Source: Cylicocyclus nassatus
Taxonomy: Eukaryota > Nematoda > Chromadorea > Rhabditida > Strongylidae
Length of the DNA: 64,000 nucleotides
Direction of reading: 5' to 3'
NCBI GenBank assembly: GCA_958299035.1
Contig: CATQJL010000223.1
Location: forward strand, 15,843,742 to 15,907,741
The position numbers and the translations under genes are program-made. A model generated the notes under the pieces. The model was not told the origin of the DNA. It searched no databases and worked only from the letters and a program-made list of their open reading frames with translations. Positions 1-10,565 of the stretch are shown here, piece after piece (within the stretch, counting starts at the first letter, position 1; each line of letters opens with the position of its first letter).

Positions 1-323
1 GATACGAGGTGCTGGTCAACCCTTGTTCCCATTCTGCCTAGAGCGCGCTTTGTAATGCGAACTGTGGGTGGTCGTGGTGGATACGGTCGTGCGCGGGAGG
101 GTTCTAGTGCCATCGCGTGTCCGAAAAAGTTCACGTTGATTTGGCGCGGCCCGCTCACGATCCCACCTACCCCCTCAGACGCTGGCAAGTTTCTCGGGGC
201 ATTTGGGCAAACGTACATGAGGCGAAGCAGAGGTACGTCTATTGTGAGCCCCTAATATATTTTCGTTCTTTTGATTTAGTTGCGTTTCCGACAAAGTGCT
301 TCACGGTTCCAATCATCATGTGA
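1..323. other. Unassigned open region at left edge, possible exon
   Basis: This stretch is GC-richer than its surroundings and open in several frames. On the plus strand a segment from 108 follows a CTAG acceptor and encodes CHRVSEKVHVDLARP..., reaching a GTACGT donor at 233 or reading on to a stop at 321-323. An AATAAA lies at about 376. On the minus strand 217 down to the edge is also open (starts MYVCPNAPRN). The plus reading does not match cyclin T. I cannot decide the strand, so it is left unassigned. Confidence 0.25.
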
Positions 324-931
324 TACCTTTTGACTCTTTTGCTGAATTTAGTATGATGTAGGAACTGCGAAGCAAAATAAAACTGTGTGGCTTTTGCGCT
401 AAAACATCAGATGAAATATCAGCATTGGTTTATGCACTGTTGCCTATAGCGCAGTCTAGAAAATCATTTACCTTTTGTGTAAACCACTCAAGGATAATCA
501 AAGCGGTTAATAAAAATTGTTTCGCGATTGTAAAGTTCGGGGGGCTCATATCGTTTTTGTATGCTTGTAGGGATTTTTGGAACCAGGCTTCAGCAGGTTT
601 TCCCGTTTTGTGTGTTTATGCAGTGATTGTAAGCACGGTAGCGAATAGGTTCTTAGCTGAGTTGGATAATTTTTCTGAGCGTTGCGTAATTTTTCTGAGC
701 TTACCGACTATGTCCCAAACTAAGTTGCGTGATTTTTCTGCCGCTGTGCGCATTAGTGCGTTACGTGAACAATGCAGCGGCATATCTAATCAACTAGTTA
801 GTGAAAACCTTAGCCGAAGCCTGAGTTATGCCCTTTTGCCCTATCTTTTTTGTATGCTGATGCTGTCAGGCGTATCATATCTTTTGTCTGCATACTTGCT
901 TCTTTGTCGTGGGATCATAGAGATTTTTTAG
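324..931. other. Intron-like sequence before first visible cyclin T exon
   Basis: The stretch has a 168-codon plus-strand reading frame (425-931) that closes with TAG exactly at the acceptor of the first recognisable cyclin T exon. Its translation resembles neither a cyclin box nor any family I know. About one such frame is expected by chance in a window of this size. Best read as intron. Confidence 0.4.
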
Positions 932-3900
932 ATTCCTGCACCTGCTCCTGGGGAAAAAGCATGGTACGAGAAACTCGATCCGCACATGACGCGTGAGCTT
1001 CTAAATGGTATATTACACCAACTTTTCTCACAATCAGCCATGAAATCTTATTTTTGCAGAGATGTCTCAAGAGTTTGCCAGCATATACAAGTCATGTAGG
1101 GAATGGTTGGCACTTACACGATTTGTAGCAAAGGGAATAGTGAAGCCGTCAACGCCGAGTCCGAATCCTGCAAGGAGTCCTGCTGAAGAAAAGGAAATTC
1201 TTCCCCCACCTCCTCCACCTCCAACCTTCCATAAAAAAGTGGATCTTTCAGAGTACAAGGTATGTAGTTTGTTTTGTGGTCTGTCCATCTGTTGACATTA
1301 TCCACACTAAGATATCTTGTCTGTAAAGTCAGTCATCCGCCTAACATCTGAAACTTAGTACATGTCAAAACCATGTGTGAAATGCATGTGGGATTTGATA
1401 ATGTGGCTCATTCGGTCTTTATCCACCACTCGCGATTGTGTATTCTTTGCAAAGTCGGTTTACCGTAAGGGCTTTGTGGGTTTCTAACTTTTGCCTTTTG
1501 GTTTTGTAATGTTAATTTCAGAACTTATTTTTCAGGAGCGAACGAAATCCATGGGGCCTAGCAGTGAGCGAGCTTCTGCGGAACGTTCTGCACCACGACG
1601 AAGTTTTATACCTGATACTTCGCAAGCTCGTCCAGACTTATCAATGCCAAACCTTGCATTGCCTGGTCAAGAGCCGATTACCCCATCGCCTTTGGGTTGG
1701 TTTTTTTTTAGAATTTCGTTCACTGGTATTTTCATGTTGAACTGCTCATTGAAAGGGACGAATCTGATTTTTTTTAAATCAAAGGTCTTGCACTGGAAGA
1801 TGCGGTCTGCGTCATTCTGTCAGAAGAATATTCACTTTCCGTTTTTAATCGGGTTTTTTCAGCTACTCAGCCACATGAAAATGGTCACAAATCACGGGAT
1901 GAGCACAGCCGTCGTGAGGAAGAGAGGAGAAGAGAGAAGGAGCGACGTCGGAGGGAAGAACGCGAAAGGCATGGCCATGTTGAGCGGCCAGAAGAGAGAG
2001 AAAGACGGAAACGGGAACATGAGCGGATGTCCGGTGGTGCTCCTCACCCACCAGTGTGAGTTTTTTTCTATTCTGAGTGTTTATGATTCATGTCCTCTTT
2101 TCTTTCCAATAATTTAGTCCATTGCAGTGAGAAGAGACCAAGACATGAAATGCCACCGTCATCAGCACCGTCTTCTATGGGCTCTACGAATGTTGGAAAT
2201 GGATCGAAACCGCCTAGACCAATGACTCAAGTACAACCATCTGTGCACCACTCTTCATCACATCCTCATGGTTTGAATAGTGCAAATGGTTCACATTCCA
2301 GAAGAGAAAACGATGTTTTGAAGGTATGAAGTTACGCAGAATATCTTTGTAGTTCTTCTTTTCAAGCATATGCCTTAGTAATATATTCAGGGTAATGTCA
2401 GGTCTCTTTGATCTCGAAAGTAATGGGTACATAGGTTCGGATCTTGCATCGAAGCAGCAAATTTCACAAATTAGACGACGTCTTAGCTCGTACATCAGAA
2501 CACACACACATGTGCCATCTCTTAGTTCATGCATCATAAAACACATGTGCTATCAATGGTTCACAGTCGGCTTTATCAAAACTCAGCGCGCATAGACAAC
2601 ACGAAGTTCATCTATTACGTACCCAGCTTTTACCTCATTTATTGTTGTTATCATCTCCAAGTCAATTGATAGCGGAGTTTCTTGCTCTGCTTGCATGTAG
2701 AGTTGAGTTTTGGTGAAGCCGAAACTCAACGCTTGCCATATGTCAAATATACCTCGCGATAGTCTTGTATTTCGTAAGAGGAAACTCGTTCTTATCAACG
2801 GGAGTCATTAAAATGAAGTTTTACTTTTGTGAATAAAACCTACCCGTCTTGTTGTTTCGGTATGGCTCTCTGCCTTCGGTTGTCGGCACAAACTGTCTTC
2901 ATCTGTGTTTTGTGAGCCGTATTTTATCGCTGCATTCTTCCTGGTATGTAAGGTACAGTATCAGTGAACGACTCTCTGAGGTCGAGATTGCTGATAAGTT
3001 TCTTTGGAGTAGATGGCTTTAATCTTGTCGAGGTTGTCTTCAAGGTAGTTCTCTTTTGTTTTCGCATCCAGCCTCTTTAGTGGGTTCTACTTTTGGAGTT
3101 CATACACGTAGGTCTTCTTTGAGGCGTCTTTATGCATCTGCACTTGGATCCGATCAATCCTGTCTCTTCATCAAGTTTGCTATTGAGCCTCTTTAGTGTA
3201 TTTGGATATGGATAGTGTGCAGAAGTGAAGAAGATAATTTATCCCGGACTTATTCGTTCTCGTTTGTCGGCTTTGATATACTATCTTCTTCACTTCTTTG
3301 CACTTGTCGTAGCAGTGCATTCTCTTCCACCGCATATATTTGATCTCTTGTAAGGATTATCTTGGAATTCTGTGTCGTCGTAGGTGTGTAATGTTTGGAA
3401 GTTGCAGTACCACTGTTACCGTGACTTTGCGCCTTTGTCTTTCATTGTTCAACATTCGAATCAAAATATATCTGGTCAAGAGAAAACGCTGAAGCGCGGA
3501 CTTGGATTTTGATGGCATTCATCTGCTGCACAGTGCTGGGGAAGGCATGCCTTTGTCAAAGTTCAAGTATCGGTTTTTTGTGTTTGGTCTGTAAGCTTTT
3601 AGAATTTTTGGAGGCGATGAAGGGCCTTTTCAATGGACATATGATTGTGGTCTCGGCGCGATATCCTGCGCACTGTTACACTTTGGAGTACTTTGAAAAT
3701 GCGAGATTGGTGTCATTGACGTTATGGGTCGCACCGGATCGAATACCGAACGCAGTCGAATTCTGCTCGGTTGGATCCGATTTTGGACTAGTATGAGTTT
3801 ATTGTAAGGGAAGAGGGAAAGGTCTGTGTCGTTTCAAAACCAACAAACAGAGTTGGACTAAAAGAGCGCCGGTTATGGCCGTGAGCTTGGGCAGGTGCCA

Positions 3901-4520
3901 GTCTTATCCGGTTCATTCGGCTCAATTCATTCGCTACCGGTCCGTCCAGTTAACCACTAGCGAATAGTTGAGACGGATGTCTGGCACCGACCTTAGCTTT
4001 GGCAGAGTTAGCCTCTCGAACCGATGCTCTTGGCATCTAAGCTCTTGTTCCAAGTAGATGTCATGGTCGTTAGTTTAGGTTCCGTCGGAGTCGTCGTATT
4101 CGAGAAGCAAAAGAGAGGGGTTTTCGAAAAAAAAACTTGGCGTCGTGTCGTAATTGCTCAGAATCCAGGTCCATTCGGATTGAACCCGATTTGCTCGGGA
4201 TGCCACCCGGATTACGGGGGAATGTCGCTCCAGTCTGAGATTCATAAAGAGACTATTTTGTTGCTTCTATACTTTCGTCTTTTACTAGTTTTCAAAAGCT
4301 TGTGGAAGTCTATGTCACAAGACTTGCATTCCGATACTCGTTGTTGAGAGTAGAATAATGGACTTTCTAATCAAATTGTTTTCAGAATTCGGCGCAGTAT
4401 GTTCGTGCAATGGAACCTCCAAGGGCATTGTCACCACCGCCGTTGCCGCCATCTGTGTTACCGCCTCCCCCTCCACCACCTGCTGCAATTTCCGAACTGG
4501 AGGAAGGTGAGGTGGAATGA
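932..4520 (+). CDS. Cyclin T (P-TEFb regulatory subunit), C-terminal part
   Basis: Cyclin T binds CDK9 to form P-TEFb, the nuclear kinase that releases paused RNA polymerase II. Six exons join in phase: 932-1007, 1060-1259, 1536-1695, 1863-2055, 2128-2323 and 4386-4520 (TGA). The first two encode IPAPAPGEKAWYEKLDPHMT, then RELLN-EMSQEF. These line up with the end of the second cyclin fold of animal cyclin T (EIPVSTDGKHWWEY, then TLELLDELTHEF in human). Exon 2 ends KKVDLSEYK, close to the conserved KVSLKEYR block of human cyclin T1. The rest is a tail: an Arg/Glu-rich stretch (exon 4, REEERREKERRRREERERHG), a Ser/His-rich part, then a polyproline end closing ELEEGEVE. The cyclin-box exons must lie upstream and were not found between 1 and 931. 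The last intron is 2062 bp, long for this locus. Family call by alignment from memory; confident. Confidence 0.85.
3216..3304. other. Hairpin inside the last cyclin T intron
   Basis: The arms GTGCAGAAGTGAAGAAGATA and its complement, with a two-base bulge, enclose a loop of about 45 bases. The size would suit a small-RNA precursor, but the loop is long and the arms are purine/pyrimidine simple. No expression evidence is available. Confidence 0.25.
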
Positions 4521-5187
4521 TCTCAGTCAGCAGTTATCATTCTGACCAGCAGATGAACTATATCTGCGGGCTAAAACCCATCTGTTTGTATGTACAGTTA
4601 GAGTCGAAGAGCGTGATATTAGTAGCTTAGTGAGAAGTGGTTGGTTAAATAATTTATTGTCGTTGTCGTATACTTCACGGGTACTGCATTGCTTAGGTAG
4701 TCTTGTCATCGTACTCGACCCTTTAAAGGTTTGTTGTTACATGAATATGATGCTATGTAGTTCGGGTCTATATTCGTTCTTTTGTTCAATTGGATTGTTC
4801 CTTTGTCGTCCCTATACGCGTATTTTCTCTATTGCTCTTCTTTTGTTCATTGCGTAGTATATGTAAAAAGAAAAAATCTCAAAATGTTGAAAAATATTGG
4901 AGATCTTTGTGTATTGGGTAATCCAGATACGATGTTCATGTTTGTACTATCAGCAGAATTTATATCGCTGTTCCTGTTTTTCTCATTTTATTTATTATAC
5001 AAAAAAAATTACTCAATGTGGTCCGTTCTTTCGTTGAACAATGCCGATCTTCTCACGTAAGGCAAGTGTAAGTAAAGTGTCGATGAATTGTTATATTGAG
5101 TTGTTGTTGATGTGAGCTTGGTAAGAAAAGAATATCTACGTAATAATGAATGTCTTTGGAGTTGTGTGTTTTCTTGGGTACAGCATT
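4521..5187. other. 3' region between cyclin T and the Ly6-like gene
   Basis: AT-rich sequence that must hold the cyclin T 3' UTR and, on the other strand, that of the Ly6-like gene (convergent pair). I see no canonical AATAAA near either stop and no further coding signal. Confidence 0.4.
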
Positions 5188-6235
5188 CTACAATAACTTC
5201 ATTAGGAATACAAAAAGGACAGTCGAAAATAATGCCGTAGTTCTTTCCGAATGGTTCAGGAACATCATCCGTCTTTGAGAGTAGACAGAAATCTGAGAAG
5301 CTTCACGAGCAAAAATAGCTGGATGGTTGCATGATCCACCGCGGCAGCAACAAAAATAACACGGCCCGGACGGGGTATTTGCCTAAAATAGTCGCCTTGA
5401 AAAATGTGAGCTCTATAGTAGAGCATCTGTCATGTACAGTAGTAGATTTGATGGTCAGGTGCCTCTTTGGTAAAAACAACATTCGGGCTGAAACAACTGC
5501 TATGCTTGTGTGTGCCGGCCACTTGCTCGCGACTCGCGCGTAAAAAACAGCCGTAGAGCATAAATTGCCACAGTTTACGCACATATGCTGCCGGCGACCA
5601 AAAACTGAATCATTCCTCAATTATTAGATCTCGCAAGGTCTTACCATGCTACATCCTTGCTGGTTTATGGATCCAGCTCCATCACCACATGTTGCGCTAC
5701 CAAAGGGGAGCGTAAACTCGTTAGCGCAGCCGAAATTAGCGATATCAGTGTGTGGATAGTAGCTGAATTATTCATTTTTTGAATCAATCAAAAGAAATTT
5801 GGTTTTACCTCACTGCACACCAATCTCTGTTCGCCGTGTCGGCACAACGACGATTCACTATGTTTCCACCATATCGAGATGAGAGACTTGCTGAGCCTAT
5901 AAAAGGTCGCAATAGTTACTTTTAGGACTTAACAACGTTGCAAATATGGCAGGAAGTGCAGGAAGTTTGTCAGCATCACTGTATTGCTATATTTAGCACA
6001 TTACGCATAGGGCATTCCAAAAATCGTGATGATCGCGCGACCGTCGCGACACGCACGCGCCTTCTGGAAACCGCAATTTCTCAGTTTTTATCACCTCCAA
6101 TGATTTTTCTGCTTTCTTATGATGATAATTCTATAAACTGAAAGTGACTGAGCTGAGCGTTGAAGTAATACCTTTTTGTATGAGTGTTTTACACCTGTGC
6201 GCGCAAAGACCGCAGTCAAATCCGTCGTCACGATT
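5188..6235 (-). CDS. Ly6/uPAR (three-finger) GPI-anchored surface protein, 5' end missing
   Basis: Four minus-strand exons join in phase: 6235-6193, 5896-5809, 5762-5645 and 5382-5188 (TAG), giving 147 residues. Splice sites are good (TTTATAG, ATAATTCAG, CTATTTTAG acceptors; GTAAAA, GTAAGA donors). The cysteine pattern is that of a Ly6/uPAR domain: DCGLC near the start, then single cysteines, then the family signature CCCRGGSCN near residue 100. After about 25 polar residues the chain ends in a short hydrophobic run (ALFSTVLFVFLMKLL) right at the stop, the layout of a GPI-attachment signal. Such proteins sit on the outer membrane, often as receptor or channel partners. The exon with the start codon and signal peptide was not found; it should lie above 6235. 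The join at 6193 is the least certain. A plus-strand frame at 5331-5543 is its antisense shadow. Confidence 0.7.
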
Positions 6236-7806
6236 CTATAAATGATCTATACATGGTTAATTACTTATTGATACGTCTTCTAGAATAGAACGTAGATTAC
6301 TGAAGCTCACTTTCTTATAACAATGATTTTACTCCAAGCAGGAGGTCACACAGTTAGACATTTTGTTCGAAAACCTCTGCTTTGAACAATTAAAATACAT
6401 GGGATGTGCTGCTATAGCTCGGGTTTACTCTAGCGTCAGTTGAGGCGTCCCAATTTTTTACGAGGATCTATCAAGAAGTAATATCAAAGTTGCCATTTTT
6501 TCCGGTCTCTGGCGAGAAATGTTTTTTTTGCATCTTTCTCGACGCGTGGGGGAGGGGGGGGGGGGTAGAAACACGGCGTTTTGCATTACTAAATGTCCCC
6601 GGGGTCCACTTTTGATACATCGAGCCTGAATTCTGCTATCTATCGCATTGCGCTTAAAATCTTTCATAGGGAACACAAAGGCTACAGATTGTTAATGTTC
6701 GTGCAAGTTTTGTTACCAATTCCAAATTTATTGAAAGTTTCTGTGAAGTCAAAATTATAGAGAAAATAACACAGAAGGGCTAAATCTTTTTGGCATCTTT
6801 ATCGAAATCCAAAGTCTGATGGTATGTCAGCACAATTTTCACGCACTCAGAAAGTGTAAGCTGGAAAACTCGAATTGGTGATGCTAAAGGAAATTCACTG
6901 TAACTATCTGGTGACTTGATCTGACAAAAATAACTACATCTACAGTATCAATTTCCCGCTTTCATCTTTGGTATCTGTTTATAAAATAAAGCTAACAAAA
7001 TGTCATGAAGAGTTGATAATCATTTTTTTATAACAAAATTGATTTTGAGTTCATGTGTAACATAAGAAGGAGATTTAAGATCCAGGAATGTTGCGATGAG
7101 ACTCTCTATTCAGCTCATTACATCCACACTATTGTTGAAATTCGTAAACAAAATGGAGTACTGGTGAGGCATATGTGAAAAATAGATTAGGATAGTAGGC
7201 ATATGAATGAAGTCTTCTCTAGTGTGGTTTTTCTATACATCTTCGTCAACTTAGCTGATTTCACAAATGCGACGAATTTTTGAGGCGTTCATGCATTGTC
7301 TATCTTTTCTGAAAAATTAGTAAGGGTAATTGCCTTCATTGCCTTTTTACGATTCTTGAGGATTGAAAATGGCCACTCAAGGTACTTTGTCGCATATCTT
7401 CCTGATGACGTGTTTTCTAGAATGATTAGTTGGTTAACTTAACGATGAGAGCACATGATATAGAACTTTCCGTTTCATCAAGTAGCTCATACGTAATGAT
7501 TGAGGGGTGACTTGAGTTTTTGAAATGTTAACATTTCCGTCTGAATCAGTTCGTGGGTGCAGGAACAATAACTCTATAGTGCATGATCAACAGATTAACC
7601 GTAGACGAAGACTTGTCTTGGTTTTTTTTCTTCAGAATAATCTCCCCTTGAAGATCTGCCAAAAGTCGTGAGTCGAGACTCATGCTGAGTGTAAAGTAAT
7701 GTAAAGCGCCCAGAACATTAAAGTGAGGAAAATAAAGATCAGGTTTGCATACACCATTCAATCATTTACAGTCTGTGATAACTCAGTTTTATGGCAGAGC
7801 AAAACC
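6236..7806. other. No recognisable gene
   Basis: AT-rich sequence with one 11-base G run near 6552. It should contain the missing first exon(s) of the Ly6-like gene on the minus strand. I found no exon ending in the required phase with a signal peptide. Confidence 0.4.
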
Positions 7807-7877
7807 TGCATCGGCCGGGAATCGAACCCGGGCCGCCCGCGTGGCAGGCGAGCATTCTACCACTGAACCACCGATGC
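7807..7877 (-). tRNA. tRNA-Gly (anticodon GCC)
   Basis: The minus strand reads as a complete 71-base cloverleaf. The acceptor stem is GCATCGG/CCGATGC with discriminator A. The D-arm holds GTTCAGTGGTAGAATGC (A-box). The anticodon loop is CTGCCAC with anticodon GCC, and the T-arm is GGTTCGATTCC (B-box). No intron. A TTTT run follows within a few bases, as expected for a Pol III terminator. Decodes GGC/GGT glycine codons. Confidence 0.97.
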
Positions 7878-8474
7878 GTGGGTTTTCTGGCCGTGGCCGT
7901 TCTTATCACATGAGTAGCAGCATGCAATGTCCAGATTCTTTTCGCAGAACCTCTTACCTAGTGCTGATATAGACTTTTGCCATGTAGTGCACGTTACTAG
8001 TAGAAAGGGCCATTTATGGGGAGCTCAAAAATCTAGAGAAGTTATCGCTACTGAGACAAGACAATCTCGGATCCCCTCCCCCTTCCAAGAATGAGTCAAG
8101 AAATCTTTTGGAATTACTTACATGGACTTTAAAAATGTGCAGGACTTGTCTATACTTGTATAATCAGAAACATTCTTTGAATCTCTTCAAAAGTTTGAAC
8201 TAGCCTTGTAAAGGTTTTTTCATTCGCGTTGTTGCTGCCACGCCCCCTTTTACGAAACTTGTTGCGTAGGAGTTAATAGATCATGGACCACGGAACATTA
8301 TGCATCATGATGCACGTAATGATTTCCAAAAACATGGAAATGTGGGAGTGCCAAAGAATGGAAACAGAGAGGCGCAGAAATTGTGGAAAAATATCATGAT
8401 TGATCCAGAACAGAACTTCCATAATCAGAAAAGAAGAAGAGGGAAAAGAATTGTTCCAATTCGCATCTCTTTAG
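7878..8474 (+). other. Possible upstream exon of the gene at 8475 (about 8281-8516)
   Basis: After a TTAATAG acceptor at about 8280 the plus strand is open for 78 codons to a TAG at 8514-8516. It encodes a basic, hydrophilic stretch (HGPRNIMHHDARNDF..., NQKRRRGKR). It may be an earlier exon of the gene beginning at 8475, but no donor gives both a normal intron length and the right phase except a weak GTGGGA. The rest of the interval shows nothing clear. Confidence 0.3.
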
Positions 8475-8979
8475 AAAATGTTGGGAGAAAAACGTCCCCG
8501 AAAACGAAAAGAAAATAGAGGAAAGCATGAGGTGGTTGCCTGTAGCTTGCCAGATTTCAGAAGTGATCCTCGGAGAATTTTGTTAGAATGCGAACGATGC
8601 TAAATTTAATGCATTTCGTAATAAAGAGTATCATGCTGGGTGATCAGTAAAATGCTTATGTGCTTCGATCCACGAAAAATGTTCTCTTTAGATGACGATA
8701 ACGTTTCGAAGGCTCTGGTGTTCACGAGAAATCCAGATGGTACGTTCAGCAAAACCCCATCTATCTTTGAATATTACTACGACAGATGAAATGGCGTTTT
8801 CAAGTTAGACTGTAGCTAAATCACTGTTGGCTGAGTTTGTTGTTTCCGTCAATAATCTTGTGCTACTGACACAAAAAATGGAAACAACTGAAGGACGGCA
8901 GAACGGCTTAATTGATATTAGTAAAAGCCAGCCAAACCTTTGTTTTTCTAGTCTACAAAAAATGTCTTCACCTGAATAG
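8475..8979 (+). CDS. Unknown small protein, four exons
   Basis: Exons 8475-8531, 8587-8617, 8692-8739 and 8816-8979 (TAG) give 99 residues. All junction phases agree and introns are 55, 74 and 76 bp. Acceptors are CTCTTTAG, TTTGTTAG, CTCTTTAG and ACTGTAG; donors GTGGTT, GTAATA and GTACGT. An ATG lies three bases after the first acceptor, so this could be a trans-spliced first exon. Translation starts K-MLGEKRPRKRKENRGKHE (a basic cluster that could act as a nuclear signal) and continues into a Leu/Val-rich part (AKSLLAEFVVSVNNLVLLTQ) and a polar end. AATAAA is at 9104-9109. The second exon is the weakest. I recognise no family. The minus-strand frame 8805-9056 is its antisense shadow. Confidence 0.55.
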
Positions 8980-9109
8980 CACGTTCCTTGTTGTGGAGGG
9001 CATGCTTTTACCACAAAATGGATAATGGTAGCGAGTAGCAGAGGCCGACTATCCATTTTTCATAAACACCTGCAAAAGAGCCAATCATTTCTTTCCGCAA
9101 AAAAATAAA

Positions 9110-9661
9110 AGTAGGTGTTTAAAAAAATCAAAGGAAAGTGAAATACGCAAACATAGGCATAAAAATCGCTTTCAGCCTACGTTGGCCATTCGTGAAGGTG
9201 TGTCCGAGATGTGTGAAATTTGTTTGCATTTGCCTTTGTTGTTGAACGAGTGGCCAGAAGCTTCAGGGAAAGGCTTGATGCATCATTTGCAAGATGACCG
9301 CGAATTTTCATGAGATTCTTAAAATTTACATATTATAAAAAGCAAAGATCAAAACCACGACTTTGCTGAAAAATTGAGGAACGATGCAATCTTCAAAATT
9401 TTCAAAAAATGGGAGTTTTATTCACGGACAATTTGCGAGCTCTCACGTAGTCAAACCTAGTGAATACTCCAAAGATAATAAGTATATTTGCTGTCTCTTT
9501 GGGCTAGAAAATGAAAAAAAAAGACTGAAAATGGTGAAGCGGATGGGTTATGTCGGCGCAGACAAGGCGCAGACAATAACAAAACACACTTAGAATAAGT
9601 TGGACCTCTAGATACATTGTTTCTGAGCAGGTATAACATAAATCCGTTCAAATACTAAGAT
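9110..9661. other. No recognisable gene
   Basis: Low-complexity AT-rich spacer downstream of the poly(A) signal of the gene at 8475 and downstream of the minus-strand stop at 9662. No splice-bounded frame or repeat family noted. Confidence 0.4.
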
Positions 9662-9882
9662 CTAAAGTGCCTTTGAAATGACCCTAACAAATTCTTCAGT
9701 ATCGTCCGCTCTGCGCTCAGTAAAAGCAGTAAGATTATTTGGCTCGTGGTCGTTGCTAACCTGCCTACTTTTGCCATTTTCATAAGGCTCTGAACCAGTT
9801 TGATAGAATTTTCGTTAACGACAACCAGGAAATTCCGTGTTTTACGACCCTCTACCAACATCTTTCAGCGCTTTGTTTCGCT
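9662..9882 (-). CDS. Terminal exon(s) of an unknown minus-strand gene
   Basis: The last exon, 9789-9662 (TAG), follows a TGGTTCAG acceptor. It encodes 41 charged residues beginning PYENGKSRQVSNDHEPNNLT and ending RVISKAL, with codon use typical of real coding sequence. A preceding 27-base exon at 9882-9856, ending in a GTAGAG donor, fits in phase (RNKALKDV-E-PYENG) but its TTTAAG acceptor is poor. A polar, acidic/basic C-terminal tail like this is common in cytoplasmic ends of membrane proteins, but that is a guess. Upstream exons would run into the plus-strand gene at 9960, so either the genes are nested or the second exon is wrong. Confidence 0.4.
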
Positions 9883-9959
9883 CTTAAATATTTAATTATA
9901 CACTACAGTTATCTGCAAGCTCGTTGGCTCCTGGATATTATTTTAACAAAAGAAAAATC

Positions 9960-10561
9960 ATGAGATTGAAAGTTATACTCTTTCACTCCTAAGTTTTTCT
10001 AAGCTGTACATTATTTCTAGTAAGTTCTTGAAAATCTGGAATCACTTGGAGCACTTGCTGAGGTTTTTGTGATGTACGAGGACCACAAGCTTTTTTCTAG
10101 CTTTATTTCTGCTCCTTCCTCATACATGCGCTTCTCGGTCCGCTGTTTCCAAACACTCACGCATCATTAGTTTATATCTACGCAGATGATAATCATAACA
10201 TCACAATGCTGCTATCATGCGCACGAAACCTTGCAGTGTTATGGATTACACGACGATTCGTACTATCACTGAATCCATGCATGATCGACCGCGATGCTTG
10301 TGTGCCTATTGAAGATTTTGAGGTTTGCTTTCCTTATGCCCAATAGAATTTGAAAAAACGAAATTCTGAAGACTTGATTTTGCCTTGATTTAGGTCAACT
10401 GTACTTGTATCCTCACAGCAAAGGAGCCTATCAATGCTACTGATGATGTATACATGTTCTTTATGGGACACCAATTTCCTCTATATCTGTTTAGGCAGGT
10501 AACTGGCATAAAGGGGTCTAAAAAACAAACAGTTGCAGTTATTTATCAGGTTGTCTTATAA
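9960..10561 (+). CDS. Secreted or lumenal protein with signal peptide, unknown family
   Basis: Exons 9960-9971, 10101-10322, 10394-10498 and 10550-10561 (TAA) give 116 residues. The first exon encodes MRLK and the second starts LYFCSFLIHALLGPLF, together a classic signal peptide with likely cleavage near NTHA-S. The mature chain has N-glycosylation sites (NIT, NCT, NAT) and cysteines in CMIDRDAC and NCTC. Acceptors are TTTTTTCTAG, TGATTTAG and TTTATCAG; donors GTTATA (weak), GTTTGC and GTAACT; phases match. An alternative last acceptor at 10538 would end LFIRLSYK at 10565. I do not recognise the family. Confidence 0.65.
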
Positions 10562-10565
10562 GTAA

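Noticed and set aside
5303..5620. 105-codon minus-strand frame and the 70-codon plus-strand frame at 5331-5543
   Set aside because: Both overlap the last exon and intron of the Ly6-like gene, whose cysteine signature and GPI tail are in another frame.
8805..9056. 83-codon minus-strand frame with a signal-like start (MDSRPLLLATIIHF)
   Set aside because: The plus strand here is the terminal exon of a phase-consistent four-exon gene with a poly(A) signal; the minus frame is its shadow.
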